From Lentzea cavernae (GTDB lineage: Bacteria > Actinomycetota > Actinomycetes > Mycobacteriales > Pseudonocardiaceae), in contig NZ_BNAR01000004.1 of assembly GCF_014653695.1 (NCBI RefSeq), positions 124,001 to 188,000 of the forward strand: a stretch of DNA of 64,000 nt. The letters run 5' to 3'. The stretch's first letter is position 1; the number at the start of each line of letters is the position of its first letter. This document shows positions 45,864 through 54,711 of this stretch, piece by piece. The position numbers and the translations under genes were made by a program. The notes beneath the pieces are model-generated. The model was not told the origin of the DNA. It worked only from the letters and a program-made list of their open reading frames with translations, and made no database searches.

Positions 45864-45954
45864 TCCCGCACCTTAACGCGGTCGCGGGGTGCGGCGGGCC
45901 GAGTAGGACAACCAGTACCACCCCGGCGAGCACCGGACGCGCGAGACTGGAGCG

Positions 45955-46824
45955 ATGAGCAACGACGACGCTTCGCTGGGGTCGACGATCCGGGCGTGGC
46001 GGGACCGGTTGCGACCGGTTGCGGCCGGTCTCCCCGCCCGGCGCTCGAGGCGGGCGGCCGGCCTGCGGCGCGAGGAGCTCGCCGACCTCGCGGGCATCTC
46101 CGTCGACTACCTGACCCGCATGGAGCAGGGACGGTCGACGAGTCCGTCGGAGCAGGTGGTCGCCTCGCTGGCGAGGGCGTTGCAGCTCAACGTGGCCGAA
46201 CGCGATCACCTCTACAGGCTCGCGGGACTGGCCGTCCCGGCGCACAACGCCATCTCCGACCACATCCCGCCTGGGGTGCAGCGCGTGCTCACCGGCTTGG
46301 GGCACACGGCCGCGGCGGTGTTCGCGGCCGACTGGCAGCTGCTCTGGTGGAACCGGGGCTGGGCCGCGCTGGTCGGCGACCCGACGCCGATCCCGCCGGG
46401 ACAGCGCAACTTCGCCCGCGACACCTTCCCGGTGCGGCCGGACGCCTCCCGGCTGCGCGGGTGGCCGGTGGCCACGTCGGACACCGCCGCCACCGAGGTG
46501 GCGGTCGCGTCCGACCTGAGGCGAGCCACCGGCCGCTTCCCCGCGGATCCCAGGCTGGCCGCCCTGATCGCGGACCTGCTCAGGGGGAACCGGAGGTTCG
46601 CCGAGCTGTGGGCGCAGGGCGCCGTCGGAACTCACCGTGAGGACAGCAAGACGATCCACCACCCCTCCGTCGGCCCGGTCGACGTGACCTGCGACGTGCT
46701 GACCGACGGGGACCTGGAGCTCAAGATCGTCGTGTTGTCCGCCGCTCCGAGCAGCGAGGACGAGACCCGCCTGCAACTCGCGCTCGTCACGGGTGGCGGA
46801 CAGGTCCAGGACGTGGCGCGTTGA
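45955..46824 (+). CDS. XRE-family regulator with MmyB-like ligand-binding domain
   Basis: This 289-residue protein has an N-terminal XRE helix-turn-helix (RREELADLAGISVDYLTRMEQGR at about 43-65). The C-terminal MmyB-like domain is PAS-related: AVFAADWQLLWWNRGWAALVGD near 122 and FPADPRLAALIADLLRGNRRFAELW near 197. Such regulators bind small hydrophobic ligands, often fatty acids, and usually control an adjacent oxidoreductase gene. An SDR gene lies convergent 22 bases beyond its stop and is the likely target. The ATG follows GGAG at short spacing. Confidence 0.88.
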   Translation: MSNDDASLGSTIRAWRDRLRPVAAGLPARRSRRAAGLRREELADLAGISVDYLTRMEQGRSTSPSEQVVASLARALQLNVAERDHLYRLAGLAVPAHNAISDHIPPGVQRVLTGLGHTAAAVFAADWQLLWWNRGWAALVGDPTPIPPGQRNFARDTFPVRPDASRLRGWPVATSDTAATEVAVASDLRRATGRFPADPRLAALIADLLRGNRRFAELWAQGAVGTHREDSKTIHHPSVGPVDVTCDVLTDGDLELKIVVLSAAPSSEDETRLQLALVTGGGQVQDVAR

Positions 46825-46846
46825 GCAGCCCGGCCGGTCCTCGCGA

Positions 46847-47545
46847 CTACCAGGCCACGGCGCCGTACCGGTCGATGACGCGCCCGGTACCGGAGCCGCG
46901 TCCCTCCGTGGCGAGCTGCACGATGGCGTCCGTTCCCTCGGAGACCGTCTGCGGGCCGCTGTGACCGTTGAGGTCGGTCGCCGTGTAACCGGGATCGGCC
47001 GCGTTGATCCGGACGTCCGGCAACGCCTTGGCGTACTGGGTGGTGAGCATCGTCAGCGCCGCCTTCGACGCGGTGTAGACCGGCGCGACGACCTGCCCCT
47101 CCGCGCGCTCCGGGTCGTGCGTGTGCGTGAACGACCCCATGCCGCTGCTGACGTTGACGATGGCGGGATCCACCGACTTGCGCAGCAACGGCAGGAAAGC
47201 GTTGACCGTGCGCACAACCCCGGCCACGTTGACGTCGAAGACGTCCAGCACGTCGGCTCCGGTGAGCGCCTCGGCGGCCACCCCGTGCGCACCGCTCACA
47301 CCGGCGTTGTTGATCAGGACGTCGACGTGGCCCTCGTGCTCGGCGACGTCCGCCGCCGCGGCCGCGACGGAGGCGTCGTCGGTGACGTCGATCCGCACGA
47401 ACCTAGCCCCGACGGCGGCAGCCGCTTCCTCGCCCCGCTGGGGATCACGAGCTCCGGCCAAGACGGTGTGGCCGAGCTCGACGAGACGCCGCGCGGCCTC
47501 GCGGCCGAGGCCCTTGTTGGCGCCTGTGATGAAGATGGTGGTCAT
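46847..47545 (-). CDS. Short-chain dehydrogenase/reductase
   Basis: This 232-residue enzyme is a classical SDR: the cofactor loop ITGANKGLGREAAR is near residue 6, NNAG near 82, the catalytic Ser in IVNVSSGMG near 131, and YTASKAAL near 153 supplies Tyr and Lys. The acceptor after the second strand (AGARDPQRGEEA) suggests NADP(H). Family members with this start (MTTIFITGANKGLG) are common beside MmyB-type regulators; the substrate is unknown. ATG at 47545 is chosen over a longer frame because it begins the Rossmann strand directly. Confidence 0.88.
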   Translation of the reverse strand: MTTIFITGANKGLGREAARRLVELGHTVLAGARDPQRGEEAAAAVGARFVRIDVTDDASVAAAAADVAEHEGHVDVLINNAGVSGAHGVAAEALTGADVLDVFDVNVAGVVRTVNAFLPLLRKSVDPAIVNVSSGMGSFTHTHDPERAEGQVVAPVYTASKAALTMLTTQYAKALPDVRINAADPGYTATDLNGHSGPQTVSEGTDAIVQLATEGRGSGTGRVIDRYGAVAW

Positions 47546-47744
47546 TTGAACGATCGTCGTCCGGCGAGAACTTCCCTGCCAGGGAAGGGTTTTCGGTAGG
47601 AACGGGAGTACCACCCCCGCGACGCGCAAGCCTCTTGGCTGCCGCGCTTCGTTACACGTCCGGACCCGCCCTGACGGGCCAGGCCGCCGAGCACGCCGCA
47701 CAGCGTGCCCAGCGGCCGGCGAAGCACCTCGACGAGGCTCGCGT

Positions 47745-48659
47745 TCACCGCCCTCGCCGCAGCAGCTTCCACAGCAGCAGCACGACCGCCGCCGCACCGG
47801 CCGCGACCACCGCCGGGTTCTGGCGGGCCTGGCGGACGCCCTGCTCGACGCGCTGCCGCACGGGCTCGGGCAGTCCCTCGACCGCCTCGAGGACGGTCAC
47901 ACCGACCTGCGTCGCCGCCACGCCGGCCTTCTCGCCGACCTGGTTGGCGATGACGGTCGCCTTCTCGCCCACCTGACCGGCGACCGCGCCGGCCTTCTGA
48001 CTCACCTGGGTCGCCTTCTCGCCCGCCTGGCCCGCGACCGTGCTGGCCTTCTGGCCGACCTGGGCTGCCTTCTCGCTCACCTGGGCCGCCACGGCGGTCG
48101 CCTTCTCCCGGGCCGCATCGGCCTGCTTCGCGGGCACACCGGCCTTGTCGCCGCCGCCGTCGGCCTTCTGGCCGACCTGAGTCGCCTTCTCGCCCACCTG
48201 AGCGGCCACGGCAGTCGCCTTCTCACGGGCCGCATCGGACTGCTTCGCCGGCACACCGACCTTCTCGGTGCCGCCATCGGCCTTCTGACCCACCTGGGTC
48301 GCCTTCTCGCCCACCTGGCCCGCGACCGTGCTGGCCTTCTCGCTGACCTGCGTCGCCGCCACGCCAGCCTTCTCGCCGACCTGGGCTGCCTTCTCACTCA
48401 CCTGAGCACCCACAGCGGTCGCCTTCTCACGGCCCGCATCTGCCTGCTCCGCCGGACCGCTGACCTTCTCGCCGACGCCGTCGGCCTTCTTGGCCCGCGC
48501 GGCGGCCTGCTTCACCGCGTCCACTCCCTCGGGCTTGCCCCGCCCAGACCCGTCCGCCTTGCCAGCCGGCGATTCCACGCTGCCACCGTGCTCCCGACGC
48601 GGCTGCTCGACCTGGGCGCGCAATTCACCCGCGCCGACGGGAACGTTCTTCTCGCTCAT
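47745..48659 (-). CDS. DUF3618-like repeat protein with C-terminal membrane anchor
   Basis: This 304-residue protein begins with a divergent DUF3618-like segment (GELRAQVEQPRREHGGSVES). It continues with about 200 residues of 7- and 11-residue amphipathic repeats such as STVAGQAGEKA and TQVSQKA. It ends with one transmembrane helix (NPAVVAAGAAAVVLLLWKLL) followed by RRGR. The repeats resemble LEA group 3 or apolipoprotein helices, which lie on membranes. DUF3618 proteins are actinobacterial membrane-associated proteins of unknown role, often stress-linked. ATG at 48659 is eight bases after AGGG and is preferred to ATG at 48665. Confidence 0.75.
   Translation of the reverse strand: MSEKNVPVGAGELRAQVEQPRREHGGSVESPAGKADGSGRGKPEGVDAVKQAAARAKKADGVGEKVSGPAEQADAGREKATAVGAQVSEKAAQVGEKAGVAATQVSEKASTVAGQVGEKATQVGQKADGGTEKVGVPAKQSDAAREKATAVAAQVGEKATQVGQKADGGGDKAGVPAKQADAAREKATAVAAQVSEKAAQVGQKASTVAGQAGEKATQVSQKAGAVAGQVGEKATVIANQVGEKAGVAATQVGVTVLEAVEGLPEPVRQRVEQGVRQARQNPAVVAAGAAAVVLLLWKLLRRGR
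47920..48450 (-). repeat. Tandem degenerate repeats coding for 7/11-residue helices
   Basis: The core of the anchored repeat protein consists of near-identical short units built on GGTCGCCTTCTCGCCCACCT-like stretches in the plus orientation. Two longer copies of about 39 codons (GVPAKQ-DAAREKATAVAAQV) lie next to each other near 48050-48280 and differ at only a few residues. This suggests expansion by recombination. Boundaries are approximate. Confidence 0.7.
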
Positions 48660-48872
48660 CAACATGGCCCTTTCACTAACGGTGGCAAACGGCTGCTTGA
48701 TGACCTCGTGCGGCATCAGCGGTGACTTGATCTACCTCTACCCAAAAGGGCCACGGTATACGCCCCGTGCCCGAGAAACCGTCACTCAAAGCGCACTCAC
48801 CAAATGGGCCGCCACCGTGCCCAGTACGCTTCGCCACTTCGGATTCCGCTGTGGGGCGAGGGGTTCTGAGCT

Positions 48873-49409
48873 GTGCTGGATCAGGTGCGGTGGGCGCTGG
48901 ACGCCATCGTCTTCGTGTTGTCGGATCCGCTGACCGCGGGCGGCCTGGTGGTCGGAGCCGTGGTGCTCGGCGCGAGCGGGTGGTTCGCGGCGCGGAGGTT
49001 CGGGTGGCGGCCGGTTCACTCCGTGTTCGCGGGGGTCCTCCTCGGCCTCGTGCTCGCCCTGACGTTCTGGCGGTCCCAGCCGAGCTGGGCGTTGGTCGGC
49101 ACGCAGTTCTGCGTCCTCAACGGCTTCTCACTGCACGGGGTGTCGGAGCTGTTCAACGCGCTGCTCTTCGTGCCGCTGGTGTGGTGCGCGGCGCTCGCGA
49201 CGCGTCGGCCGCTCGCGGTGATGGTCTCGGCGGTGGGGTCGAGCGCGCTGATCGAGGTCCTGCAGCCGCTCGTCGGGCGCGGTCTGTGCGAGACGCGGGA
49301 CCTGTTCAACAACAGCGCCGGAGCCGTGGTGGCGGCTGCTCTGGCCGCCGGTTACCTGGCGCTGCGCGACCGGCGCGAGGTCGTGGCCTCGGCCGGGGAA
49401 CGGCCGTAA
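48873..49409 (+). CDS. VanZ-like family membrane protein
   Basis: This 178-residue protein has about five transmembrane helices and the VanZ-family signature near its end: SALIEVLQPLVGRGLCETRD followed by LFNNSAGAVV. VanZ gives low-level teicoplanin resistance in enterococci by an unknown mechanism; most homologues have no known role. The GTG follows GAGGGG at about ten bases. The gene ends ten bases from the convergent EamA transporter. Confidence 0.82.
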   Translation: MLDQVRWALDAIVFVLSDPLTAGGLVVGAVVLGASGWFAARRFGWRPVHSVFAGVLLGLVLALTFWRSQPSWALVGTQFCVLNGFSLHGVSELFNALLFVPLVWCAALATRRPLAVMVSAVGSSALIEVLQPLVGRGLCETRDLFNNSAGAVVAAALAAGYLALRDRREVVASAGERP

Positions 49410-49419
49410 CAGCCGGTCG

Positions 49420-50280
49420 TCACACCCGCGTGCCGGCCGGTTCCGCCGCGCGCTCCTTCTGCCGGGTGTTCGCCGAGTAGTGGGCGACGGCGATGGCTCC
49501 GACGATCGCCAGGACGAACCCGATGGCCGCGGCCGTCACGTAACCGTCGCGGACGTTGTCACCGAGGTACACCAGCCCGACGAACGACGACAGCGCCGTG
49601 TTCGTCGTGAACATGATCGCGGTGACGCCGGTGGGGCCGCCCTTCTGCAGCGCCATCGCGAACAGCACCGCCGCGGTGCACCCGTTGAGGACGATGGACC
49701 ACGTCGCCGGTTCCAGGACCAGCCGCCACACGTCGTCCGGAAGGTGGAGGGTGCGTGCCGAGATGCCGACGACGCTGTAGGAGACACCGGAGCCGAAGGC
49801 CAGTGCCACCGTCGCCCAGACGTGCTGGTGGCGCCGGGCGTAGAGGGCGATCGCCCCCACCGGAACCGCCGTCGCCATGAGCAGCCAGCGCCAGTGCGGC
49901 GGCAGGGCCTGTGCGGGGCCCGGCTCCGCGGACACGCCCAGCAGCACCAGGCCGCTCGCGCCGACGAGCAGCGCGCCCCATCCCGGCGCGCGCAGGCGGG
50001 CGCCCATGAAGGCGCTGATCATCGCGGTCACGCCGACGCTGAACGCGAGCATCGACTGCACGAGGAACAACGGCAGCCGATGCAGTGCCGCGGAGGCGCA
50101 GCCGAATCCCAGCAGGTTCACACCGAGCCCGAGGAAGTACAGCCACTGGCGCCGCAGAGCGATGAGATCTCGAGACCGGCCGCCGTGCGCCCCCGCGCGC
50201 CGGACCCCCATGGACTCCAGGATCGAACCACTGCCTGACGCCAGGGTCGCCAGCACAGCGAAGAGGTAACCCAGTGCCAT
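49420..50280 (-). CDS. EamA/DMT-family transporter
   Basis: This 286-residue protein has about nine or ten hydrophobic helices in two related halves, as in drug/metabolite transporters of the EamA type. Segments such as LVQSMLAFSVGVTAMISAFMG and GGPTGVTAIMFTTNTALSSFVG are the conserved ends of each half. Substrate and direction cannot be deduced. It stands alone; the DNA upstream holds remnants of other genes. Confidence 0.78.
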   Translation of the reverse strand: MALGYLFAVLATLASGSGSILESMGVRRAGAHGGRSRDLIALRRQWLYFLGLGVNLLGFGCASAALHRLPLFLVQSMLAFSVGVTAMISAFMGARLRAPGWGALLVGASGLVLLGVSAEPGPAQALPPHWRWLLMATAVPVGAIALYARRHQHVWATVALAFGSGVSYSVVGISARTLHLPDDVWRLVLEPATWSIVLNGCTAAVLFAMALQKGGPTGVTAIMFTTNTALSSFVGLVYLGDNVRDGYVTAAAIGFVLAIVGAIAVAHYSANTRQKERAAEPAGTRV

Positions 50281-50380
50281 CCGTCCATTGTGTCAGCCGG
50301 TGTTCGTGGCGCTTTCAACATCCCCTTCGATCCCCCGGCCCGCGCCTACCAGAATCGCATTTGCCCAGGTGAAGCAGCAC

Positions 50381-50806
50381 TCAAGCACGAGGTTCCCAGC
50401 GGAAGAAACGGGCGATCACCGCGGCGAACACGACCGCCCACAAGACGATCGAAACCAGGCCGGGCGCCAGGGCGGGCACCGAACTCAGCGTCGCCCCGGC
50501 GTCGAGACCGGACCAGCCCTTGGCGACCAGGTCGGCCGGCCCGATCAGCGGCAGCATCACCCCGGACGCCAGCCCGAGCAGCAGCAGCCACGGGTGTTCG
50601 GTCGTCGGCGCGCCGACGACCAGGCAGAACACGATGTAGACGAGCACCTGGACGGCACCCATCGTGACGACCGGCATCGTGACCGCGGTGATCACCCCGG
50701 CGTCGGTGAGCTCGGAGGTGCGCAGCCGCTTGAGCACCAGCGACTGCCTGCGGGCGGTGTACACGGTCATGCTCGCCATGAACACCGACAGCAGCATCAG
50801 CATGAC
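50381..50806 (-). pseudogene. ABC-2 type permease, C-terminal remnant
   Basis: About 142 codons encode the C-terminal part of an ABC-2 transporter permease. SVFMASMTVYTARRQSLVLKRLRTSELTD is the cytoplasmic segment typical of this family, followed by three to four membrane helices and the end FFRWEPRA. The frame upstream of about 50806 turns into the antisense of a LuxR helix-turn-helix, so the N-terminal half is lost at that junction. The open frame runs to 50857, but its first residues are not permease sequence. Confidence 0.65.
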
Positions 50807-50942
50807 CGCCGCCGAGATCGCCCAGGCCCTGCACGTGTCCGCGGGCACCGTCCGCAACTACACCTCCTCCGCGATGACCAAGCTCGGTGCCCGCAGCCGG
50901 CGCCAGGCCGCGAGCATCGCCCGCGACCACGGCTGGATCTGA
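50805..50942 (+). pseudogene. LuxR-type response regulator, C-terminal remnant
   Basis: The last 45 codons before the stop at 50942 encode TAAEIAQALHVSAGTVRNYT and KLGARSRRQAASIARDHGWI. This is the GerE/LuxR helix-turn-helix and C-terminus of a DesR-type response regulator. No receiver domain precedes it; instead the sequence becomes the antisense of the ABC permease remnant. The junction at about 50805 looks like a deletion or inversion that fused two genes of a former two-component/ABC operon head to head. Confidence 0.65.
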
Positions 50943-50954
50943 CCCCGCCTCAGG

Positions 50955-52433
50955 TCAGCGCTCGACGCCGACCGGACGGGACTGGTAGCGCCCCGACGGC
51001 TCGCCGACGATCTTGCCGTCCTGCAGCACCCTCGTGCCGCGCAGGAACGTGTCGGTGACCTTGACGGTCAGCTCCTGTCCCTCGAACGGCGTGTACTCCT
51101 GGCTCGACTCGGAGTCCTCCGCGCGCACCACCCAGCGGTGGTCCGGGTCGACCAGGGCGATGTCCGCGTCGAAGCCGACGGCGAGATCTCCCTTGGTGCG
51201 CAGGCCGTAGCGGCGGGCGGGGGCGGCGGTGACGAGGTCGGCGAGTCTGCCCAGCGGCACGCCCCGTCGGCGGCCTTCGCTGATCAGGCCGGCCAGCAGG
51301 TACTCGGTGCCGCCGAAACCGGACTTGGCCGCGAAGACGTCGTCGCGGTGCTCCCCCTCGCCGAACTTGCGCTCGTCCTTGCAGCAGGCGTGGTCGCTCA
51401 CCACCCAGTCCACGGTGCCGTCGGCGACGCTCTCCCACAGCGCGTCCACGTCGGCGCGCTCGCGCAGCGGCGGGTTGACCTTGCCGCCCAGGCCGCTCGC
51501 GGTGGTGAAGTCCGCCAGAAGGTGGCCGATGGTGACCTCGCGGCGGAAGTCGATGTGCGGGAACGCCTCCGCCATCCGCATGGCGGCATCGAGCGCCTTG
51601 CGCGAGGTCAGGTGCAGCAGGTTGATGTTGGCGAGGCCGGTCTCGTGCGCCAGGTAGGACGCGATCGTGATCGCCAGGCCCTCCGAGTGCGGCGGGCGGG
51701 AGGCCGAGTACGCCTCCAGGCCGGTGAGCTTGCCCTCCTTCTCGACGCGTTCGGTGTAGGCGGTCATGATCTCGGCGGTCTCGCAGTGCAGCGACAGGGA
51801 GATCTCCGACGCCAGCTCGGGGAACTTCTCGCGTGCCGCCTGGATCCCCCGCATGACGAACTCGAAGTGGGCGTAGTCGTACCGCTCCCCCTCCGGGATC
51901 ATCAGGAAGTCGCTCTGGTCGCTGGACTTCCCGTGCAGGCCGTGCGAGCCGTAGAACATGAACACCTTGAACGACGGCACGCCGTACTCGCTGATCAGCG
52001 TCGGGATCTCGTCGATGTGCTCGCTCATCATCGGCGCCAGGTGGAAGCCGTAGTCGACCCACGCGCGGCCGTTGACGGTCTGCAGCACCTCGGGGAAGAA
52101 CGTCCCGTAGCTGCCGCCGCGGTTGAGGTAGTACTGACCGGTGCGCATGTAGTTCAGCGCGGTCGTGACGCCGCCCTGGGCGCAGGCGCGGCTCTCGGAC
52201 TCCGAGTCGACGCCGAGCTCGTGGTAGATGCCCCAGTGCTGGTGGGCATCCACCACGCCGGGGAACGCGAGCTTGCCGCCGCCGTCGATCACCTCGGTCG
52301 CGTCCGCGATCGAAAGTTCCGGGCCGATTGCCGCGACCTTGCCGTCGCGCACGGCGATCGCGGTCCGGACGGGCTCGTCGGCACCCGGCAGCACCAGGTC
52401 GATGTTGTGCAGGACCAGGTCGTAGGCGGTCAT
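50955..52433 (-). CDS. Hydantoinase/dihydropyrimidinase-like amidohydrolase
   Basis: This 492-residue enzyme is a cyclic amidohydrolase of the dihydropyrimidinase/allantoinase/hydantoinase group. Metal-binding residues are visible as DAHQHWG near 58-64 (HxH), the Lys for carbamylation in SFKVFMF near 160, His in SLHCETAE near 210, His in LLHLTSR near 266 and Asp in VVSDHACCKDE near 346. Such enzymes open cyclic amides or imides. The ATG overlaps the stop of the MmgE/PrpD gene as ATGA, and this is the last gene of the large operon. It may act on a cyclic intermediate of the imported substrate. Substrate assignment is open. Confidence 0.85.
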   Translation of the reverse strand: MTAYDLVLHNIDLVLPGADEPVRTAIAVRDGKVAAIGPELSIADATEVIDGGGKLAFPGVVDAHQHWGIYHELGVDSESESRACAQGGVTTALNYMRTGQYYLNRGGSYGTFFPEVLQTVNGRAWVDYGFHLAPMMSEHIDEIPTLISEYGVPSFKVFMFYGSHGLHGKSSDQSDFLMIPEGERYDYAHFEFVMRGIQAAREKFPELASEISLSLHCETAEIMTAYTERVEKEGKLTGLEAYSASRPPHSEGLAITIASYLAHETGLANINLLHLTSRKALDAAMRMAEAFPHIDFRREVTIGHLLADFTTASGLGGKVNPPLRERADVDALWESVADGTVDWVVSDHACCKDERKFGEGEHRDDVFAAKSGFGGTEYLLAGLISEGRRRGVPLGRLADLVTAAPARRYGLRTKGDLAVGFDADIALVDPDHRWVVRAEDSESSQEYTPFEGQELTVKVTDTFLRGTRVLQDGKIVGEPSGRYQSRPVGVER

Positions 52434-53860
52434 CTCGTCTCCTCCGTGCTCTCGTTCTCTCGCCGTGCCGTCAACCGCAGCAGGTGGTGCGCCTCGGTCG
52501 TGTCGCCCAGGCCCGCGACCGCGTCGATCACGTCCTGCGCCACCGCCCGCCCCAGGACCGGGGCGGCGTTGTCGGTGAACTTGCGGGCGATCTCCTCGTC
52601 GGTCAGCGGGTTGTCCACGCCACCGCGGTTGGCCAGGACCTTGGCCGTCCACTTGCGACCGTCGCGGGAGGTGGCCCTCACGACGGCCGGGAACTGGTGC
52701 GGGAAGATCGCCGTGCACTCGTCGTCGGCCACCACGGTCGTGCGGCGCATCAGCTCCTGCCGCCGCGGATCGGCGAGGTGTTCCGGCGCGTAGTCGGCCA
52801 GCGCCGCGCCGAGCCCGCCGCCACCGAACATCCCGACCGCCGCGGCATAAGGTCCGCTGAACTGGGCCTCGTACGGGGTGCTCGGCGTCCGCTTCTTCTC
52901 GATCGGGTCGCCCACCGTCCGCACGACCGGTGCCGGTACGCCGATCTCCAGCGACTCGACGTCCTCCGGTGCCAACCCCTGCTCGCGCAACGCCTTTGCC
53001 GCGTCCACGACCGTGTGCGTGAAGTGGTTGGCCGGGTAGGGCTTGAAGAAGATGCGCGGCACCTCCCAGTGGGTGCCCAGCCCGTCGGTGATCGCTTCGG
53101 CCCGGTACTCGCCGCGCAGGAACGCCTCGAAGAAGCCGAACCTGCCCTCGAACACAGTCGGCGGCCCGGTGAAGCCGTGCCGGGCCAGCCGGGCGCTCGA
53201 CACCCCCGCCTGCGCGGCCCAGCCGCAGTGCAGGCGTTTGACGGTGCCGCCGGTGCGGTTCGCCTCGATGATGCCGGACGACTGGGACGCGACGATGCCG
53301 ATCGCGTGCGCGATCTCCTCTTCGTCCGCGCCACCGAGCAACGCCGCCGCCACGGCACTGCCCACCGCACCGCAGATGGACGTGGCGTGCTGCCCGTGCT
53401 CGAAGAACACAGAGTTGCCGCTGTCCGGGTCGTAGCCGGCCATGCCCACGCGGACGCAGACCTCCAGCCCGGCGGCGACGGCGGCCACCAGCAGATCGCC
53501 GCTCGCGTCGCTGTCCTGTGCCGCGGCGAGAGCGGCCGGAACGACGCTGGCGCTCGGGTGCAGCACCGACGGCAGGTGCGTGTCGTCGTAGTCGAGCGAG
53601 TGCGCGAGAACCCCGTTCGCGAACGCGGCGAGCGCGGCCGGAACCGGTGTGCTGTCACCGATGACGTGCGCCCGGCCCGTTCCGCCCTGCTCGGCGACGA
53701 ACGCGAGCGCGGCGGCACTGGTGTCGAGCGCACGGCCCGCCACGCACAGCCCCAGCACGTCGAGGATCCGGTGCCGCACACTGGCCCGCACCTCGGGAGG
53801 CAACTCCCCCGCGGCGGTCTTGACGGCGAACCGAGCGATGGTCTGGCTCAGCGTTGTCAT
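52430..53860 (-). CDS. MmgE/PrpD-family protein
   Basis: This 476-residue protein belongs to the MmgE/PrpD family, named after 2-methylcitrate dehydratase. Family features are HRILDVLGLCVAGRA near residue 28, HSLDYDDTHLPSVLHPSA near 85, EVCVRVGMAG near 130 and FKPYPANHFTH near 268. Proteins of this family also include immune-responsive cis-aconitate decarboxylase and many uncharacterised dehydratases or isomerases of organic acids. Start and stop both overlap neighbours by four bases. In this operon a hydration, dehydration or decarboxylation of a dicarboxylate-like intermediate is plausible. Confidence 0.87.
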   Translation of the reverse strand: MTTLSQTIARFAVKTAAGELPPEVRASVRHRILDVLGLCVAGRALDTSAAALAFVAEQGGTGRAHVIGDSTPVPAALAAFANGVLAHSLDYDDTHLPSVLHPSASVVPAALAAAQDSDASGDLLVAAVAAGLEVCVRVGMAGYDPDSGNSVFFEHGQHATSICGAVGSAVAAALLGGADEEEIAHAIGIVASQSSGIIEANRTGGTVKRLHCGWAAQAGVSSARLARHGFTGPPTVFEGRFGFFEAFLRGEYRAEAITDGLGTHWEVPRIFFKPYPANHFTHTVVDAAKALREQGLAPEDVESLEIGVPAPVVRTVGDPIEKKRTPSTPYEAQFSGPYAAAVGMFGGGGLGAALADYAPEHLADPRRQELMRRTTVVADDECTAIFPHQFPAVVRATSRDGRKWTAKVLANRGGVDNPLTDEEIARKFTDNAAPVLGRAVAQDVIDAVAGLGDTTEAHHLLRLTARRENESTEETR

Positions 53861-54711
53861 GAGTTCGCCCCCGGAACCACGGCGAGCGGCCGGACGGGAG
53901 AACCCGTGGCGCCGACGAGCTTCAACGGCGACAACACGAACAGGAACTCGTGCACACCGGCGGTGGCCAGTTCCTCCAGGTCCATCGTCTCGATGATGTG
54001 CACGCCCTTCTCGACGAGCAGCACGCGGTGCGCGGGCAGCAGGCTGTGTCCCTGGCCGGGCGCCAGTCGTTCGAACGCGATGGTGTCCGCGCCCGCCGCG
54101 TGCACGTCCAGTCCGGCGAGCCAGTAGGCGCCGTTCTCACCGACACCGGGCACCCCGCTGTCGTGTCCCGTGTAGACCTCCGCGCCGGCGTGGAAGTGCT
54201 CGCCCCAGCCACTGCGGATCAGCACGACATCGCCCTGGCGCACCTCGGTTCCCTGCGACCGGGCGGTGTGGGCCAGGTCGTCCGGGGTGATCTCGTAACC
54301 GGGTTCGCAGCGCGTCAGCCCGAGAGCGCGCGGCACGTCCAGCAGGACTCCCCGCTTGAACATCGGCAGGATCGTCTCGGCGCCGAGCGAGCTCATCGAG
54401 CCGCCGCGCTGGGCCTCGTCCGCCCGCACCCCGCCGAACATCAGGCCGTTGTGCGACACGTGGGAGAACGCGTCGATGTGCGTGCCGACGTGCGTGCCGA
54501 GCGAGATGTGGTCGGCCGCCGCCGAGCCGCCGTCGGCCCGGACCATGTCACCGTGCCTGCGGGGAAGCGTGTGCCAGTAGGGAGGGTGGTTGGGCGACTG
54601 CGGCATGCCCCGGTACAGCGGCCGGCCGAGGTCGAAGACCCGCACCCCTGAGCCGAGCGCCGTGTCCAGCCACGTCGCCGTGGTCGTCCCGGTCGCCTCG
54701 TTGACGTTCAT
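53857..54711 (-). CDS. Cyclase-family (kynurenine formamidase-like) metallohydrolase
   Basis: This 284-residue enzyme shows the metal motif of the cyclase/kynurenine-formamidase family, HVGTHIDAFSH near residue 73-83, with upstream DLGRPLYRGMPQSP and downstream GDVVLIRSGWGEHF and LLPAHRVLLVEKGVHIIE. Known members hydrolyse formamides, isatin or cyclic amides, using Mn or Zn. The final Pro of the usual HxGTHxDxPxH is Phe-Ser here. It overlaps its neighbours on both sides. It probably opens a ring or removes an N-acyl group in the pathway. Confidence 0.86.
   Translation of the reverse strand: MNVNEATGTTTATWLDTALGSGVRVFDLGRPLYRGMPQSPNHPPYWHTLPRRHGDMVRADGGSAAADHISLGTHVGTHIDAFSHVSHNGLMFGGVRADEAQRGGSMSSLGAETILPMFKRGVLLDVPRALGLTRCEPGYEITPDDLAHTARSQGTEVRQGDVVLIRSGWGEHFHAGAEVYTGHDSGVPGVGENGAYWLAGLDVHAAGADTIAFERLAPGQGHSLLPAHRVLLVEKGVHIIETMDLEELATAGVHEFLFVLSPLKLVGATGSPVRPLAVVPGANS

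Noticed and set aside
47920-48450. Regular repeats considered as a CRISPR array
   Set aside because: The repeats are degenerate, have no spacers of unique sequence and translate as in-frame amphipathic helices; no cas genes are present.
48721-48800. GTTTC ... GTATAC pattern upstream of the repeat protein as a SigB-type promoter
   Set aside because: The spacing between the GTTT and GGGTAT-like elements is too short for the known consensus, so it was not called.
50664-50804. Upstream part of the plus-strand frame that ends in the LuxR helix-turn-helix
   Set aside because: It is the antisense of the permease remnant and has no receiver-domain residues, so it was not counted as response-regulator sequence.
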